Source: JAGQRJ01 sp041402045 (GTDB taxonomy: Bacteria; Planctomycetota; J058). From it: a DNA stretch of 48,792 nucleotides. The stretch's first letter is position 1. Every line of letters starts with the position of its first letter. The notes beneath the pieces were generated by a model. The model saw only the letters and a list, made by a program, of their open reading frames with translations, was not told the DNA's origin and searched no databases. The stretch covers positions 1-48,792 of the forward strand of contig JAWKSZ010000065.1 of the NCBI GenBank assembly GCA_041402045.1, in the 5' to 3' direction. Positions 1 to 10,366 of this stretch are shown here, in pieces. The position numbers were made by a program, and so were the translations under genes.

Positions 1-724
1 CCCCGCGGGCGACCACGTCCAGGGTCAGGGTCTCGCCCCGCGCGATCCGGATCGAGGGCGCGCTGGGCTCGGGGGTCCCGCCGTTCGGCGGGTGGGCGAC
101 CGTGAACGCGCCCTGGCCCCAGCTCGCCTCCAGGGCGAGGAAGGTGTCCTGGGGCCACTTGGCCGTGTCCGAGAGCAGCAGGTTGCGCTGGGCCCACACC
201 CCGGCGGTGTGCGGGAACTTGCCCACGAGCGCGAGCCCGGCCGCGAGCACCGCCACCCCGAGCAGCGCCCGCTTGAGCATGGGGCCCGTGGGCACCGGCT
301 TGCCGAAGGCGACCCCCGGCGCGAGCTCGCCGGCGTCGCGCACGACCTGCTCCGCGAGCTCGCGGCTGGTGTGCTCGCCGGGGACCCAGCCCGGGTCCGC
401 GAACTGGACCGCGCTCAGCAGCCGCCACTGCAGGCTGGGGGTCACGCCCTCGACGAGCTTCGCCAGCTCGACGTCGCCCAGCGGCACCCGCAGCGGGCGC
501 AGGAGCCGCGACCAGAGCACGATCGCCAGCGCGGTCAGGATCAGGAGCAGCGCGACCGCCCGCGCCTCCCAGCTCAGGCGCAGGGTGCGGTCGAGGGCGA
601 AGTCCACGAGCAGGATCGCCACGCCCACGAGCACGGTGCGCGCCAGGCCGCGCACGAGGAGCGCGGTCCGCAGCTTGCGCCGCAGCTGGTCGAGGCCGGC
701 GCGGATCGCGCTGGGCAGGCTCAT
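1..724 (-). CDS. DUF4175-like large membrane protein, N-terminal part (cut by window start)
   Basis: I read this gene from an ATG at 724-722 that overlaps the stop of the upstream VWA gene as ATGA, so the two are translationally coupled. It runs off the left edge after about 241 residues. The visible part starts MSLPSAIRAGLDQLRRKL, then has two hydrophobic segments (about residues 25-45 and 54-75), a stretch containing LQWRLLSAVQFADPG, a third hydrophobic segment near residues 140-155, and then a soluble extracytoplasmic region. The order of membrane helices and the arginine-rich motif before the LLSAVQF stretch resemble DUF4175-family proteins, which often close MoxR/VWA operons. Function is unknown; a role in an envelope complex is inferred from position only. 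The C-terminal part is outside the window. Confidence 0.7.
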   Translation of the reverse strand, partial: MSLPSAIRAGLDQLRRKLRTALLVRGLARTVLVGVAILLVDFALDRTLRLSWEARAVALLLILTALAIVLWSRLLRPLRVPLGDVELAKLVEGVTPSLQWRLLSAVQFADPGWVPGEHTSRELAEQVVRDAGELAPGVAFGKPVPTGPMLKRALLGVAVLAAGLALVGKFPHTAGVWAQRNLLLSDTAKWPQDTFLALEASWGQGAFTVAHPPNGGTPEPSAPSIRIARGETLTLDVVARG

Positions 725-3138
725 ATCATGCGGCTCCGCTTGCGGATCACCCACTCGATCCCGAGCAGGATCGCGAGCACCCAGATCGTGATCCCCCGGT
801 CCCAGAGCGCGATCGGCGCGCCGGCCACGACCACCGTCTCGGCCACGCTCGGGATCCGCGCCGCCAGGCCGTCGACCTCGCCGGGCTCGACGTAGGCGCC
901 CCCGCCGGTCTTGGACACCTCGACCAGCAGCTCGCGGTCGAGGCGCGGGTCCGCGAACTCTCGGTCGGGGAAGCGCACCATGACCGCCACCCGCTCGTCG
1001 GGGTCGCCGGGGTCCGCGTCAGGGGCGCGGGCGGTGAACACGACCTCGCCCTGCTGCTGCGGGAGGTAGGTCGCCTCGTACCACCCCGGCTGCTGGCCCT
1101 GAGCGCGCTTCAAGACCACCGCTTCGCGCTCGCCCTCGACCGTGACCTCGGCGCTGACCTGGTCCTGGCTCAGGGGCTGGAAGGCGCGGTCGTAGACCCG
1201 GGCTCGGAGCAGGATCGGGTCGCCCAGGGCGTAGTCCTCGCGGTCGAGCAAGAGCTCGAGGCGCTTGCGCCCGCCGCCCAGTCGCCCCTGGATCAGGAAG
1301 CGCAGGACGCCGACCCAGAACCGGTCGTAGACCTTGCGCGCCACCGAGCGCCAGCGCCAGGTCTCCCCCGCGCCCAGGTAGAGCACCGGGCCGCCGTCGA
1401 AGAAGTGCGCCACGAGCACCGGGCGCCCGCCCTGGGGCCCGGCGCCGCTCGGGTCCTGGTGCCGCACGAGCACGGTGGCGCCGCTCTTGGCCCGCTCCAG
1501 CGGGTAGGAGTAGAAGAAGCCCGGGAGCTGCTCCCACATTTGCCGGCAGCGCTCGGGGTTCGCGTCCAGGCGAGAGGCGGGGTGGTCCCAGCCGTCGGCG
1601 GTGGCCTTGAGCGGGAAGCGCTCGGTCGCCGGCAGGGGTCCGGGGTCCGCCTGCCCGATCACCGGAAGCAGGTCGCGCAGCGGCTGCATTTCGGCCAGGC
1701 GCCAGAGGTCGCCGGCGTACTTCGGCCCCGGGATCAGGAGCAGCCCGCCCTGGTGCTCGGCGACGAAGGTCTTGAGCGCCTGGACCGCGGCGGCGTCGAA
1801 GTCCCGCGGGTTCGGGTCGATCAGGATCACCGCGTCGAAGGGCTCGAGCTGGGCGAAGTTGCGCGGCAGCTCCTGGAGCTGCTCGTTGCCGTCCTGGGGG
1901 AAGCGCGGGTCCGCGCTCTGGAGCCAGCAGGAGACGACCGCGGTCTTCTCGCGGATCAGCCGCGTGCGCAGGAAGTGGTACTCGAAGCTCGGGCTCCCGG
2001 CGATCAAGAGCACCTTGAGCCCCTCGTCGGTGACCTTGACCACCTGACTGCGGGCGTTGTCCTTCTGCACCAGCTCCTCGTCCCGGGGCGGGATCCGCAG
2101 CTGGAAGGTGTAGGTCCCGATCGCGTCCGGGGTGTGGCGGAAGGTCACGCGCTGGCTCGAGCCGTCGGCGCCGAGGGTCACGCTCTGGGTCTCGAGCACC
2201 TCCGCCGCGCCGCCCTCGGGCTTGCGGGTCAGCTCGACCTCGACCGTCTGGCCCTCGTAGCCCTGCCCGCGGACCTCCCCCTCGATCAGCATGGGGTCGT
2301 TGAGCACGACGGTCTCCTCGCAGGCGAGCTTGGTCACCTCGAGGTTCTTGGGCGGGGTCGGGTCGCCGATCCCGATCGCGAACAGCCGGGTGCTGCGCGC
2401 CTCGAGCAGGGCCTCCAGCCCCGCGCGGCCCTCGCCCTTGTTCAGCCGGCCGTCGGTGATCGCGACCACCGCCGCGACCCGCGCCGCGCCGACCTCCTCC
2501 AGCGCCTTGCGCAGGGCGTTGACCAGGTCGGTGGCCGAGCCCGTGGGCTCGAGGGCCTGGGGCAAGCGCTCCGGCGGGCTCTCCTCCAGCGCCGCGGCGC
2601 TCGGGAGCTGGACCGGGCGCTGGTCGAAGGCGTAGAGCACGAGCTCGTTCTGCTCGCGCAGCTCGGAGAGGAGCTCGGCCCGGCGCACGATCCGCCAGGC
2701 CAGGGCGGCCCGGGTCTCGGCGGCGACGTGCTCGGGGTTCTCCAGCCCGGCGGCGTCGGCCAGGGCCTGGCGCAGCTCGAGGCCCTGGTAGGGGTCGGCC
2801 AAGGACATGGAGAGCGAGGTGTCCCAGAGCACGATCGTCTTGCCCGGGACCCGACGCTCGAGGTCGATCGCGAGCTGGGGCTCGAGGAACACCAGGAGCA
2901 GGGTCGCGAAGCAGCCCAGGCGCAGCGTCGCGAGCAGGCCCTTGCGCCAGGCGCTGGCGCTGCCCTCGCGCCGGTAGAGCCACACCGTGAGCGCGATCAC
3001 CGCCGCGCTCAGGAGCACCACCAGGAGCCCCGAGTCGCCCTCGAGGCGCTGGCCCCACTCGAAGTGCACGGCGGCCTCGGCGGGGACCTCCTCGGTCACC
3101 CCCAGCCAGTCCAGCACCCGCCCGCCGAAGCCGTTCAC
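721..3138 (-). CDS. VWA-domain membrane protein with glutamine-amidotransferase-like region
   Basis: This is an 805-residue membrane protein. I start it at the GTG (3138-3136) because a strong AGGAGGT ribosome site sits 6 nt upstream and the start overlaps the preceding stop as GTGA; the longer upstream reading frame is antisense-like filler. Two N-terminal membrane segments (about residues 40-57 and 75-92) precede a von Willebrand A domain whose MIDAS motif reads DTSLS near residue 115. The domain also has AAVVAITDGR and FAIGIGDP, as in VWA proteins. A beta-rich region follows, then a class I amidotransferase-like fold (VLLIAGSPSFEYHFL; DAVILIDPNPRDF) with no obvious catalytic Cys triad. A single membrane helix lies at the C-terminus (ITIWVLAILLGIEWVI). 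It is the fourth gene of the MoxR operon. The family is thought to assemble or sense envelope complexes; the substrate is unknown. Confidence 0.85.
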   Translation of the reverse strand: MNGFGGRVLDWLGVTEEVPAEAAVHFEWGQRLEGDSGLLVVLLSAAVIALTVWLYRREGSASAWRKGLLATLRLGCFATLLLVFLEPQLAIDLERRVPGKTIVLWDTSLSMSLADPYQGLELRQALADAAGLENPEHVAAETRAALAWRIVRRAELLSELREQNELVLYAFDQRPVQLPSAAALEESPPERLPQALEPTGSATDLVNALRKALEEVGAARVAAVVAITDGRLNKGEGRAGLEALLEARSTRLFAIGIGDPTPPKNLEVTKLACEETVVLNDPMLIEGEVRGQGYEGQTVEVELTRKPEGGAAEVLETQSVTLGADGSSQRVTFRHTPDAIGTYTFQLRIPPRDEELVQKDNARSQVVKVTDEGLKVLLIAGSPSFEYHFLRTRLIREKTAVVSCWLQSADPRFPQDGNEQLQELPRNFAQLEPFDAVILIDPNPRDFDAAAVQALKTFVAEHQGGLLLIPGPKYAGDLWRLAEMQPLRDLLPVIGQADPGPLPATERFPLKATADGWDHPASRLDANPERCRQMWEQLPGFFYSYPLERAKSGATVLVRHQDPSGAGPQGGRPVLVAHFFDGGPVLYLGAGETWRWRSVARKVYDRFWVGVLRFLIQGRLGGGRKRLELLLDREDYALGDPILLRARVYDRAFQPLSQDQVSAEVTVEGEREAVVLKRAQGQQPGWYEATYLPQQQGEVVFTARAPDADPGDPDERVAVMVRFPDREFADPRLDRELLVEVSKTGGGAYVEPGEVDGLAARIPSVAETVVVAGAPIALWDRGITIWVLAILLGIEWVIRKRSRMI

Positions 3139-5359
3139 GCGGCACCTCCTGGGGCGTCGGGCGGCGGGTGGTGCGCCGCGCGCCACGCCAGGACCTGCTC
3201 CAGGAGGAACACCACCAGCAGCGCGTAGAGGCAGCTCCGCCAGAGCTCGCTCTTGGTCCCGTCGGAGAGGGTCAGCAGGTCGGCGTTGGCGTCGGCGCTC
3301 ACGACCTGGGCCTTCACGTCGTCGAAGGCGCTCGTGAGCCGCTGGCGATCGGCGGGCTCGGTCTGGCCCTCGCCCGCGTCGAGGTTCAGCGCGTAGAGCT
3401 CCTCGTCGACCTGCGCGCCCTGGCGGCGGGTCAGCCGCAGGCGATACAGCCCGGCGCGGCCGGTGTCGGGGACCGTCAGCCACAGGGACTCGGAGCCCTC
3501 CCGCGGCTCGGCGAAGAGCTTGGCCGGCTCCTCGGCCCCCGGAGTCAGGAGCGCGGCCTCGGCGTCGTAGAGCGCGGGGTTGAGCGGGATCGCCAGCGGC
3601 TCGCCCACCGCGCGGTTGCGCCCCAGGGTCGCGTCGGGGGCCAGGGCCTGGACCAGCTCGTGGGCGCTGACGAGGAAGCTCGGGTCCCGGGGCCAGGTGC
3701 TCCAGGCCAGGTCCGCGGTGGTGTTCAGGAGCACGACCCGGCCCTTGCCCACCGGCTTCTCGAGCACGAAGGGCGTGCGCGCCCCGTCGGCGTAGCGCAG
3801 CCACACCTTGGTGGTGGGGTCGCGGGCCTCGTCCAGGGGGCAGCTCAGGCGCACCTTGCCCCGCACGTGGCGCAGGAACGGGTTGTGTTCGCCGCCGAAG
3901 GTCTTCTCCAGGGGGTGGGCCTCGGTCGGGACCTCGAGCCCCGGGGCGTCGTCGAAGCTCGGGTCCTCGAGGCGCTCGCCCAGGTCGCAGGGCAGGAGCC
4001 CTGCCCGCCCTGGTAGAGGTCGCGGCGGTAGGCCTCGAGGTCCACCGCGTCGCCGAGGAACACCGCGAGCCCGCCGCCGCGCTCGACGTAGGTCCGGAGC
4101 GCGCTCGCGTCGACGGCCTCGACGTTGCAGAGGAACACCGCCTGGTAGCTGCGCAGCTCGGCCCCCGGGAGCTCGGTGGGGGTGACCACGTCGGGCTCGA
4201 CCCCCGACGCGCTGTCGTCGGCCGGGGCCAGCGCGAGCTGGAGCATGGCGGTCTCGGCCTGGAGCGGGCCCGGGCGCGGGTCGCCGTCGACCAGCAGGAC
4301 CTTGAGCCGCTCGCGCACGTCGAGGGCCAGGGCCCGGGCGTCGTCGAGGGCCAGCGGGTCCTCGGCCAGGCGCAGCACGAGCTGGCGCACCCCGGCCGAG
4401 GTGAAGGTGTAGCGGTGGCGGACCTCGACCTCCTCCCCGGGGGGGATCGAGGCGATCGGCGGCCAGGGCACGCGGCTCTCGCCGGTCTCGAGCACGAGCT
4501 GCACGTCGACGGCGGTCTGCGTCCCGTGGTTCTTGACCTTGGCCACGAGCTGCAGCGGCACGCCCTCCATGGCCAGCTTCTCGCCCGGGGCGAACTGGGT
4601 GATCCCCAGGTTGCGGCGCTCGCTCGAGCCCACGTCCACGATCAGGAACGCCACGTCGTCCTTCGGCGCGGCGCGCATGACCTGGGCCAGGGCCTTGGGC
4701 AGGAGCCCCTGGTCGCCGATCCAGTCGCGCTGGCGCAGGTCGGTGAGCAGGTAGATCACCTTGCGCTGCGGCGCGTCCTCGCCGGCGAGCACCCGACCCA
4801 GGACGCGCTTGAGGGCGCCCACCGCGTCGAAGCTCGCCTCGCTCGGCGCCCAGTCCTCGAGCTGGGTGAGGAACTCCCCCATGCGCTCGTTGGGGGGCGA
4901 GGGCGGGAGGTCCGCCTGCTCCTTGCTCCCGCGGTAGACCGAGAGCAGGTCCGAGCTGCGCGCCGAGCGCATGTCCTGGGCGATCCGCCGGATCAGGCCC
5001 TTGGCCCGGGCGAAGGCGGTGCTGCGCGCGGCGGCGTAGCCCATGGAGCCCGAGTCGTCGAGCAGGATCACGCGCTCGACGGACTCCCGGGCGCCGGGGA
5101 GGTAGTTGAGCGCCCCGGACGTGGCCACGGGCCGCGCCACGAGGAACACGATCAGGGCCATGGCCAGGCAGCGCAGGAGCAGGACCAGGAAGTGCTCGAG
5201 TCGGACCCGCTTGCGGTTCTTCTTGTTGGCCGCGAGCAGGAACTCCATGGCGCCCCAGCGCACGACCTTGAACCGCCGCCGGTTGAGCAGGTGGATCGCG
5301 ATCGGGAGCCCCACCAGGGCCAGCGCGCCGAGCACCCCGCCGTTGAGGAAGGTGGGCAT
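3135..5359 (-). CDS. BatA-like VWA membrane protein, frameshifted once
   Basis: The N-terminus matches the BatA/TIGR02226 type: MPTFLNGGVLGALALVGLPI, then NRRRFKVVRWGAMEFL, a second helix, and a VWA MIDAS motif LLDDSGSMG near residue 95. The frame breaks near 3995-4003 after the residues DLYQGGQG. One missing base there restores a continuous protein that runs LLPCDLGERLEDPSFDD and continues through VRGKVRLSCPLDE to a C-terminal membrane helix ending at 3135. The whole protein would be about 740 residues. The gene starts 3 nt after the DUF58 stop and overlaps the next gene by 4 nt, so coupling of the operon is otherwise intact. No slippery heptamer is visible, so I favour an assembly error or a recent mutation over programmed frameshifting. 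Confidence 0.8.
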
Positions 5360-5362
5360 GGC

Positions 5363-6277
5363 CTACCTGCCGCCCTTGCGGCGCTTGAGCCGCATGCGCA
5401 GGTACTGCGAAATGCTCACCGCCGGCGCGACGCTCGTGTCGAAGCGCACGTAGTCGACCCGGGCGTCGGTGCAGGCGCGCTCGACCTCGCCCAGGAAGGT
5501 GCGCACCTCCTCCAGGTAGGCGTCACGCAAAGAGCGCGGGTCGCTCATGAGGTGCGGGAGGTTCTCCAGCCCCTCGAAGCGGGTGTTGTCCTGGAAGGGG
5601 AAGTCGAGCTCGTCGGGGTCGAGCACGTGCAGGACCACGACCTCGTGCCGGCGGTGGCGCAGGTGGCGCAGCGCGGTCACGAAGTCGTCCAGCGGCACGA
5701 ACAGGTCCGAGATCACGAACACCAGCCCGCGCCGGCGGAGCTCCTCCGCCAGCCGGGGGAGCACCCCCGCGCGCTTGCTCTCGCCGTGGAGCTCCACGTG
5801 GCTCAGCGCGTGGGCCATGGTCCGGAGCTGCCGGGGGTGGGCGGTGGGCGCGATCCGCGCCTGGACCTCCTCGTCGAAGAGCGTGAGCCCCACCGAGTCC
5901 TGCTGCCGGATCAAGACGAAGGCGATCGCCGCCGCGATCGTGGCCGCGTACTCGTACTTCGAGGCCTGCGCGCGCTCGCCCCGGTAGAGCATGGACTCGC
6001 TCTGGTCGACGAGGCACATGGCCTGGAGGTTCGTCTCCTCCTCGTACTGCTTGACGTAGAAGCGGTCGGTGCGCCCGAACACCTTCCAGTCGACGTGCTT
6101 GAGCTCGTCGCCCCAGGTGTACTCCCGGTGCTGGGCGAACTCGACCGAGAACCCGTGGAACGGGCTCTTGTGCATGCCCGAGATCAGGCCCTCCACGAGG
6201 GAGACGGCCTGGACCTCGAGGCGCGCGATCCGGTCGCGTACGTCGTCGGGGAGGACGGTCCGGGTGGGGTTGGCCAC
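5363..6277 (-). CDS. DUF58 domain protein (MoxR partner)
   Basis: This 304-residue soluble protein has the DUF58 signature. HREYTWGDELKHVDW is followed by KVFGRTDRFYVKQYEEETN near residues 55-80, then a degenerate VWA-like fold (CLVDQSESM; GLVFVISDLF). The gene sits 10 nt after the MoxR stop and 3 nt before the BatA-like gene. In known MoxR operons the DUF58 protein acts between the AAA+ ATPase and the membrane-bound VWA proteins. No membrane segment is seen, which distinguishes it from the longer DUF58 variants. The assignment to the family is firm; the process served is not known. Confidence 0.92.
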   Translation of the reverse strand: MANPTRTVLPDDVRDRIARLEVQAVSLVEGLISGMHKSPFHGFSVEFAQHREYTWGDELKHVDWKVFGRTDRFYVKQYEEETNLQAMCLVDQSESMLYRGERAQASKYEYAATIAAAIAFVLIRQQDSVGLTLFDEEVQARIAPTAHPRQLRTMAHALSHVELHGESKRAGVLPRLAEELRRRGLVFVISDLFVPLDDFVTALRHLRHRRHEVVVLHVLDPDELDFPFQDNTRFEGLENLPHLMSDPRSLRDAYLEEVRTFLGEVERACTDARVDYVRFDTSVAPAVSISQYLRMRLKRRKGGR

Positions 6278-6287
6278 GCGGCGGGGG

Positions 6288-7346
<1,059 letters not shown>

Positions 7347-7376
7347 GGAGAGACGCTCCTCTGCGCTGCGGCCGCG

Positions 7377-7382
7377 ATTGTA
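7377..7382 (-). promoter_or_regulatory. -10 element of the MoxR operon
   Basis: The minus strand reads TACAAT followed by CGCGGCC, the TAnnnT plus GC-rich discriminator seen at many starts in this window. It lies 30 nt before the MoxR ATG. No clear -35 is visible. Confidence 0.5.
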
Positions 7383-7440
7383 GGGGATCCCCGCCGGGTT
7401 GTCCCCGGGCTCACGCGGCGCGATCGCCGGCGCTACCCTC

Positions 7441-8073
7441 GACCCGGGAGCGCCCTGGCCCGCGAGAGATCGGAGCGCCGTCGTCAGCGACATTCACGGC
7501 AACCTCGCCGCGCTCGAGGTCAGGCTCGCGGACCTGAGCGCGCCGGCTGCACCCGGACTGTGTGCCTGGGCGATCAGGTCGACGGGCCTGGACAACGAGA
7601 GGGCGTGGTGGCGCGCGCTGCGCGCGCGGGGTGCCGCCGCCGTCGTGGGCAACCACGACGTCACCCCCGAGCCTGAGCGACGACGTGCAGGCCTACCTCG
7701 ACGCGCTCCCCCAGCGCCTGGTCGAGGGCGACGTCGTCTACACCCATGTGTCGCTGCGGAGTTCCCCACCAAGGTGCTCACCGGCGACGACGCCTGGCGG
7801 ATCTTCCGCGAGGTCACGTTCCGCCTGACCTTCGTCGGGCACGCGCACCTGTCCTACGTGTTCGGCGAGCGCAGCGACCGCTACGGCGCCACGACCCCGC
7901 ACCCGTTCCGCTTCAACCAGCCCTTCGCCCTCGACCCCAGCGACCGCTACGTGATCGGCGTGGGCGCCGTGGGCTACCCCCGCGACGGGATCCAGAAGAT
8001 CCGCTACGGGATCTACGACCAGGCCGCCGAGACCCTCGAGATCCGCGCCCTGGACGGCCCGCTCTTGGTCTAA
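7441..8073 (+). pseudogene. Metallophosphoesterase (diadenosine tetraphosphatase-like), multiply frameshifted
   Basis: Calcineurin-like phosphoesterase motifs occur in order but in three different frames. VVSDIHGNLAALE lies near 7484-7522, GCTRTVCLGDQVDGPGQRE near 7543-7600, VVGNHDV near 7645-7665, DDVQAYLDALPQRLVEGDVVYTHVS near 7680-7752 (another frame), and FVGHAHLSYVFGERSDRYG with a full C-terminus in the first frame. At least three indels are needed to join them. A -10-like TACCCT lies at 7434-7439, but no start codon follows at the usual distance. The intact ancestor would be a predicted cytosolic phosphodiesterase/phosphatase of about 230 residues. All metal-binding motifs survive, so decay is recent or the indels are sequence errors. 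Confidence 0.75.
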
Positions 8074-8096
8074 CCCACGCCCGAGGAGTCTCCCCC

Positions 8097-8843
8097 ATGG
8101 TTCAGATCAACCCCGCCCAGCGCCGGATCATCGTGCAGTTGGCCTTGGTCGGCGCCGACGCGAGCTCCGTGCTCCGTGCGCTGGCCGCTCAGGTCCCGGC
8201 GATCACGACGGCCCCACCAACACGGAGCTGGGAGAAGCCGCGACCCTGCGCCCGCGGAGGTTCGCCTTCGACACCGACTGCAGCCTCGAGCAGGAGCTCG
8301 ACCACGACCCCAACACCGTCGGTGGCATGCAGACCGAGTATCTGCTGAGCGCTCCGGCGAGCGTTCCGCTCCCGCCTGGGATCGACGGGGTGCTGCTCGT
8401 CTGCGACGCATTCCCTGGCGCCGAGAAGCCCACCGCGCGAGCCTGGAAGCAGCGTGCGCCGCCCTGCGCTTGCGGGCCTCCAACCCGAGACGATCCCCAT
8501 GGTGTTCCTCTGGACCCAAGGCGCGCCCGATCCGGAGGCCTATGCGGACCTCGAGCGGACCAGGTGCCCCAGCGCTCGAGGCGACATCCCCGCCGTGCCG
8601 AGCTACGCCGGCGAGCCCGGCGAGGCCGCGCCGCTCCAGGCCTTCGCCCGCCTCGGGGGCGTGCTGCAGAAGCTCAACAAGCAGCACTGCTCCTGCATGT
8701 TCGACCCCCACCGCCCGCGACTCCACGACGCGGTCCGCCTCGACCTCGCGAGCGGGGTGTGGGGGTCGGTCCTCGCCCGCGAGTCCCGACCTCGGGGACT
8801 CCCTCCCAGCGTGGCGGCCGCACGGACGGATCGACTACCCTGA
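8097..8843 (+). pseudogene. Frameshifted remnant, possibly an MglA-like small GTPase
   Basis: A start ATG at 8097, preceded by CGAGGAG, opens MVQINPAQRRIIVQLALVG. The coherent reading moves to another frame near 8200 (GDHDGPTNTELGEAATL, then LEQELDHDPNTVGGMQTEYLL, then IDGVLLVCDAFPGAEKPTARAWKQ). It moves again near 8450-8475 (GLQPETIPMVFLWTQG through the stop at 8843). The order of segments, in particular the IDGVLLVCD block followed about 20 residues later by LQPETIPMVF, recalls MglA/Ras-like bacterial GTPases (VDGVVFVADS then TIPYVLQYNK). No intact P-loop is visible. I am fairly sure this is a decayed gene; the family is a guess. Confidence 0.45.
8836..8841 (+). promoter_or_regulatory. -10 element of hemN, implying a leaderless mRNA
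   Basis: TACCCT is followed by six bases (GAGCGC) and then the hemN ATG. At this spacing transcription would begin at or next to the start codon. No ribosome site precedes the gene. Confidence 0.45.
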
Positions 8844-8847
8844 GCGC

Positions 8848-10212
8848 ATGAAGGTCGACCTGGAGCTGATCCGCCGGTTCAACGTCGCGGGGCCGCGCTA
8901 CACCTCCTACCCGCCGGCAACCCACTTCACCGACGCCGTCGACTGGGCGGAGCTCGACGCGCGGCTCGCAGAGGCGAACCGCGCGCGGCGCGACCTCTCG
9001 CTCTACGTGCACCTGCCCTACTGCGCCTCGCCTTGCTACTACTGCGGCTGCACCAAGCTGATCGACCCCAAGGGCGTGAAGAACGCGGGCTACCTCGACT
9101 TCCTCGAGCGCGAGGTCGACCTGCGCTGCGCCGAGCTCGACCCGGAGCGCAAGGTGGTGCAGGTCCACCTCGGCGGGGGGACCCCGACCTACCTCTCGGC
9201 AGACGAGCTGACCCGGCTGGGCGCGCTGCTCCAGGAGCGCTTCCGGCTGTCGGCGAACCTCGAGGCCGGGGTCGAGGTCGACCCGCGGCAGCTCGACGAG
9301 GCCAAGGTCGAGGCCCTGACCGCGGCGGGCTTCAACCGCGTCTCGATCGGCGTCCAGGACGTGAACCCCGACGTGCAGGCCGCGGTGAACCGGGTTCAGC
9401 CCTTCGAGCTGGTGGAGCAGGCGGTGGCCTGGTTCCAGGCCCGGGGCGTGCGCTCCTTCAACCTCGACCTGATCTACGGGCTCCCGCTGCAGACGGTGGA
9501 CTCCTTCCGCGAGACCCTGGAGCGGACCCTCGAGCTCGCGCCCTCGCGCCTGGCGGTGTTCGGCTACGCCCACGTGCCGCGGCTGGTGAAGACCCAGCGC
9601 AAGCTGGAGCAGGTCGGGCTCCCGAGCGCCGAATCGAGGCTGCAGCTGCTCGCGCTCACGATCGAGACCCTCACCGCGCGGGGCTACGTCTACGTCGGCA
9701 TGGACCACTTCGCCCGGGAGGACGACGCCCTGGCGGTCGCTCAGCGCGAGGGGACCCTGCGCCGCAACTTCCAGGGCTACAGCACGCTCAGCGGGGTCGA
9801 GATCCACGGCTTCGGCATGTCCGCGATCTCCCAGGCCAGCGGCGCCTACTGGCAGAACTGGAAGGACCTGCCCAGCTACTACGCCGCCCTCGAGCGCGGC
9901 GAGCTCCCCCGCTGGCGCGGCTACCTCAAGACCCCTGAGGACGAACTCCGCCACACCACGATCGAGCGCCTCATGTGCGACCTGGGCCTCGACTACGACG
10001 CCCTGTCCCACACCCTGGGGGTCGACGTCCGCGAGCACTTCCAGCGCGAACTCGCGTCCCTCGACGACCTCGAGCGCGACGGCCTGCTCGTGCGCGACGC
10101 GCGGGGCTTCCAGCTCACCGACCTCGGCCGGCTCTTGATCCGCAACGTCGCCATGCGCTTCGACGCCACCCTCCAGGCGGGGCAAGGCTCTCAATACTCG
10201 CGCACGATCTGA
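8848..10212 (+). CDS. hemN: Oxygen-independent coproporphyrinogen III dehydrogenase
   Basis: This 454-residue radical SAM enzyme converts coproporphyrinogen III to protoporphyrinogen IX without oxygen in heme synthesis. The RYTSYPPA opening, the iron-sulfur motif CASPCYYCGC near residue 62, the HLGGGTPTYL block, the EVDPRQL segment and the GMDHFAREDD stretch are all typical of HemN rather than of the HemW paralogue. Length fits the family. I start at the ATG at 8848; the longer frame upstream runs through the decayed gene and is not conserved. The gene stands alone and appears to be transcribed as a leaderless mRNA. Confidence 0.97.
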   Translation: MKVDLELIRRFNVAGPRYTSYPPATHFTDAVDWAELDARLAEANRARRDLSLYVHLPYCASPCYYCGCTKLIDPKGVKNAGYLDFLEREVDLRCAELDPERKVVQVHLGGGTPTYLSADELTRLGALLQERFRLSANLEAGVEVDPRQLDEAKVEALTAAGFNRVSIGVQDVNPDVQAAVNRVQPFELVEQAVAWFQARGVRSFNLDLIYGLPLQTVDSFRETLERTLELAPSRLAVFGYAHVPRLVKTQRKLEQVGLPSAESRLQLLALTIETLTARGYVYVGMDHFAREDDALAVAQREGTLRRNFQGYSTLSGVEIHGFGMSAISQASGAYWQNWKDLPSYYAALERGELPRWRGYLKTPEDELRHTTIERLMCDLGLDYDALSHTLGVDVREHFQRELASLDDLERDGLLVRDARGFQLTDLGRLLIRNVAMRFDATLQAGQGSQYSRTI

Positions 10213-10335
10213 ACCCACAGTCGTGAAGCACTGCACTGCAGGGTCCCCGAGCGGACGCGCCCTGGCGCGAACTGGGTCACATTCCCCAGCTCGTGGCCTT
10301 CCCGACGCGCCTCTGGCGTATCCCTGCCCCAGGAG

Positions 10336-10341
10336 TAGGCT
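10336..10341 (+). promoter_or_regulatory. -10 element of the KaiB-like histidine kinase
   Basis: TAGGCT followed by CCACGGC resembles the TAGGCT-CCGGCGC element before surE. It lies 25 nt before the ATG at 10367. No clear -35 is seen. Confidence 0.4.
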
Positions 10342-10366
10342 CCACGGCGAAGGCTAACGCCCCTCC

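Noticed and set aside
3990..4010. Programmed -1 frameshift in the BatA-like gene
   Set aside because: There is no slippery heptamer or stop just after the site; a missing base explains it more simply.
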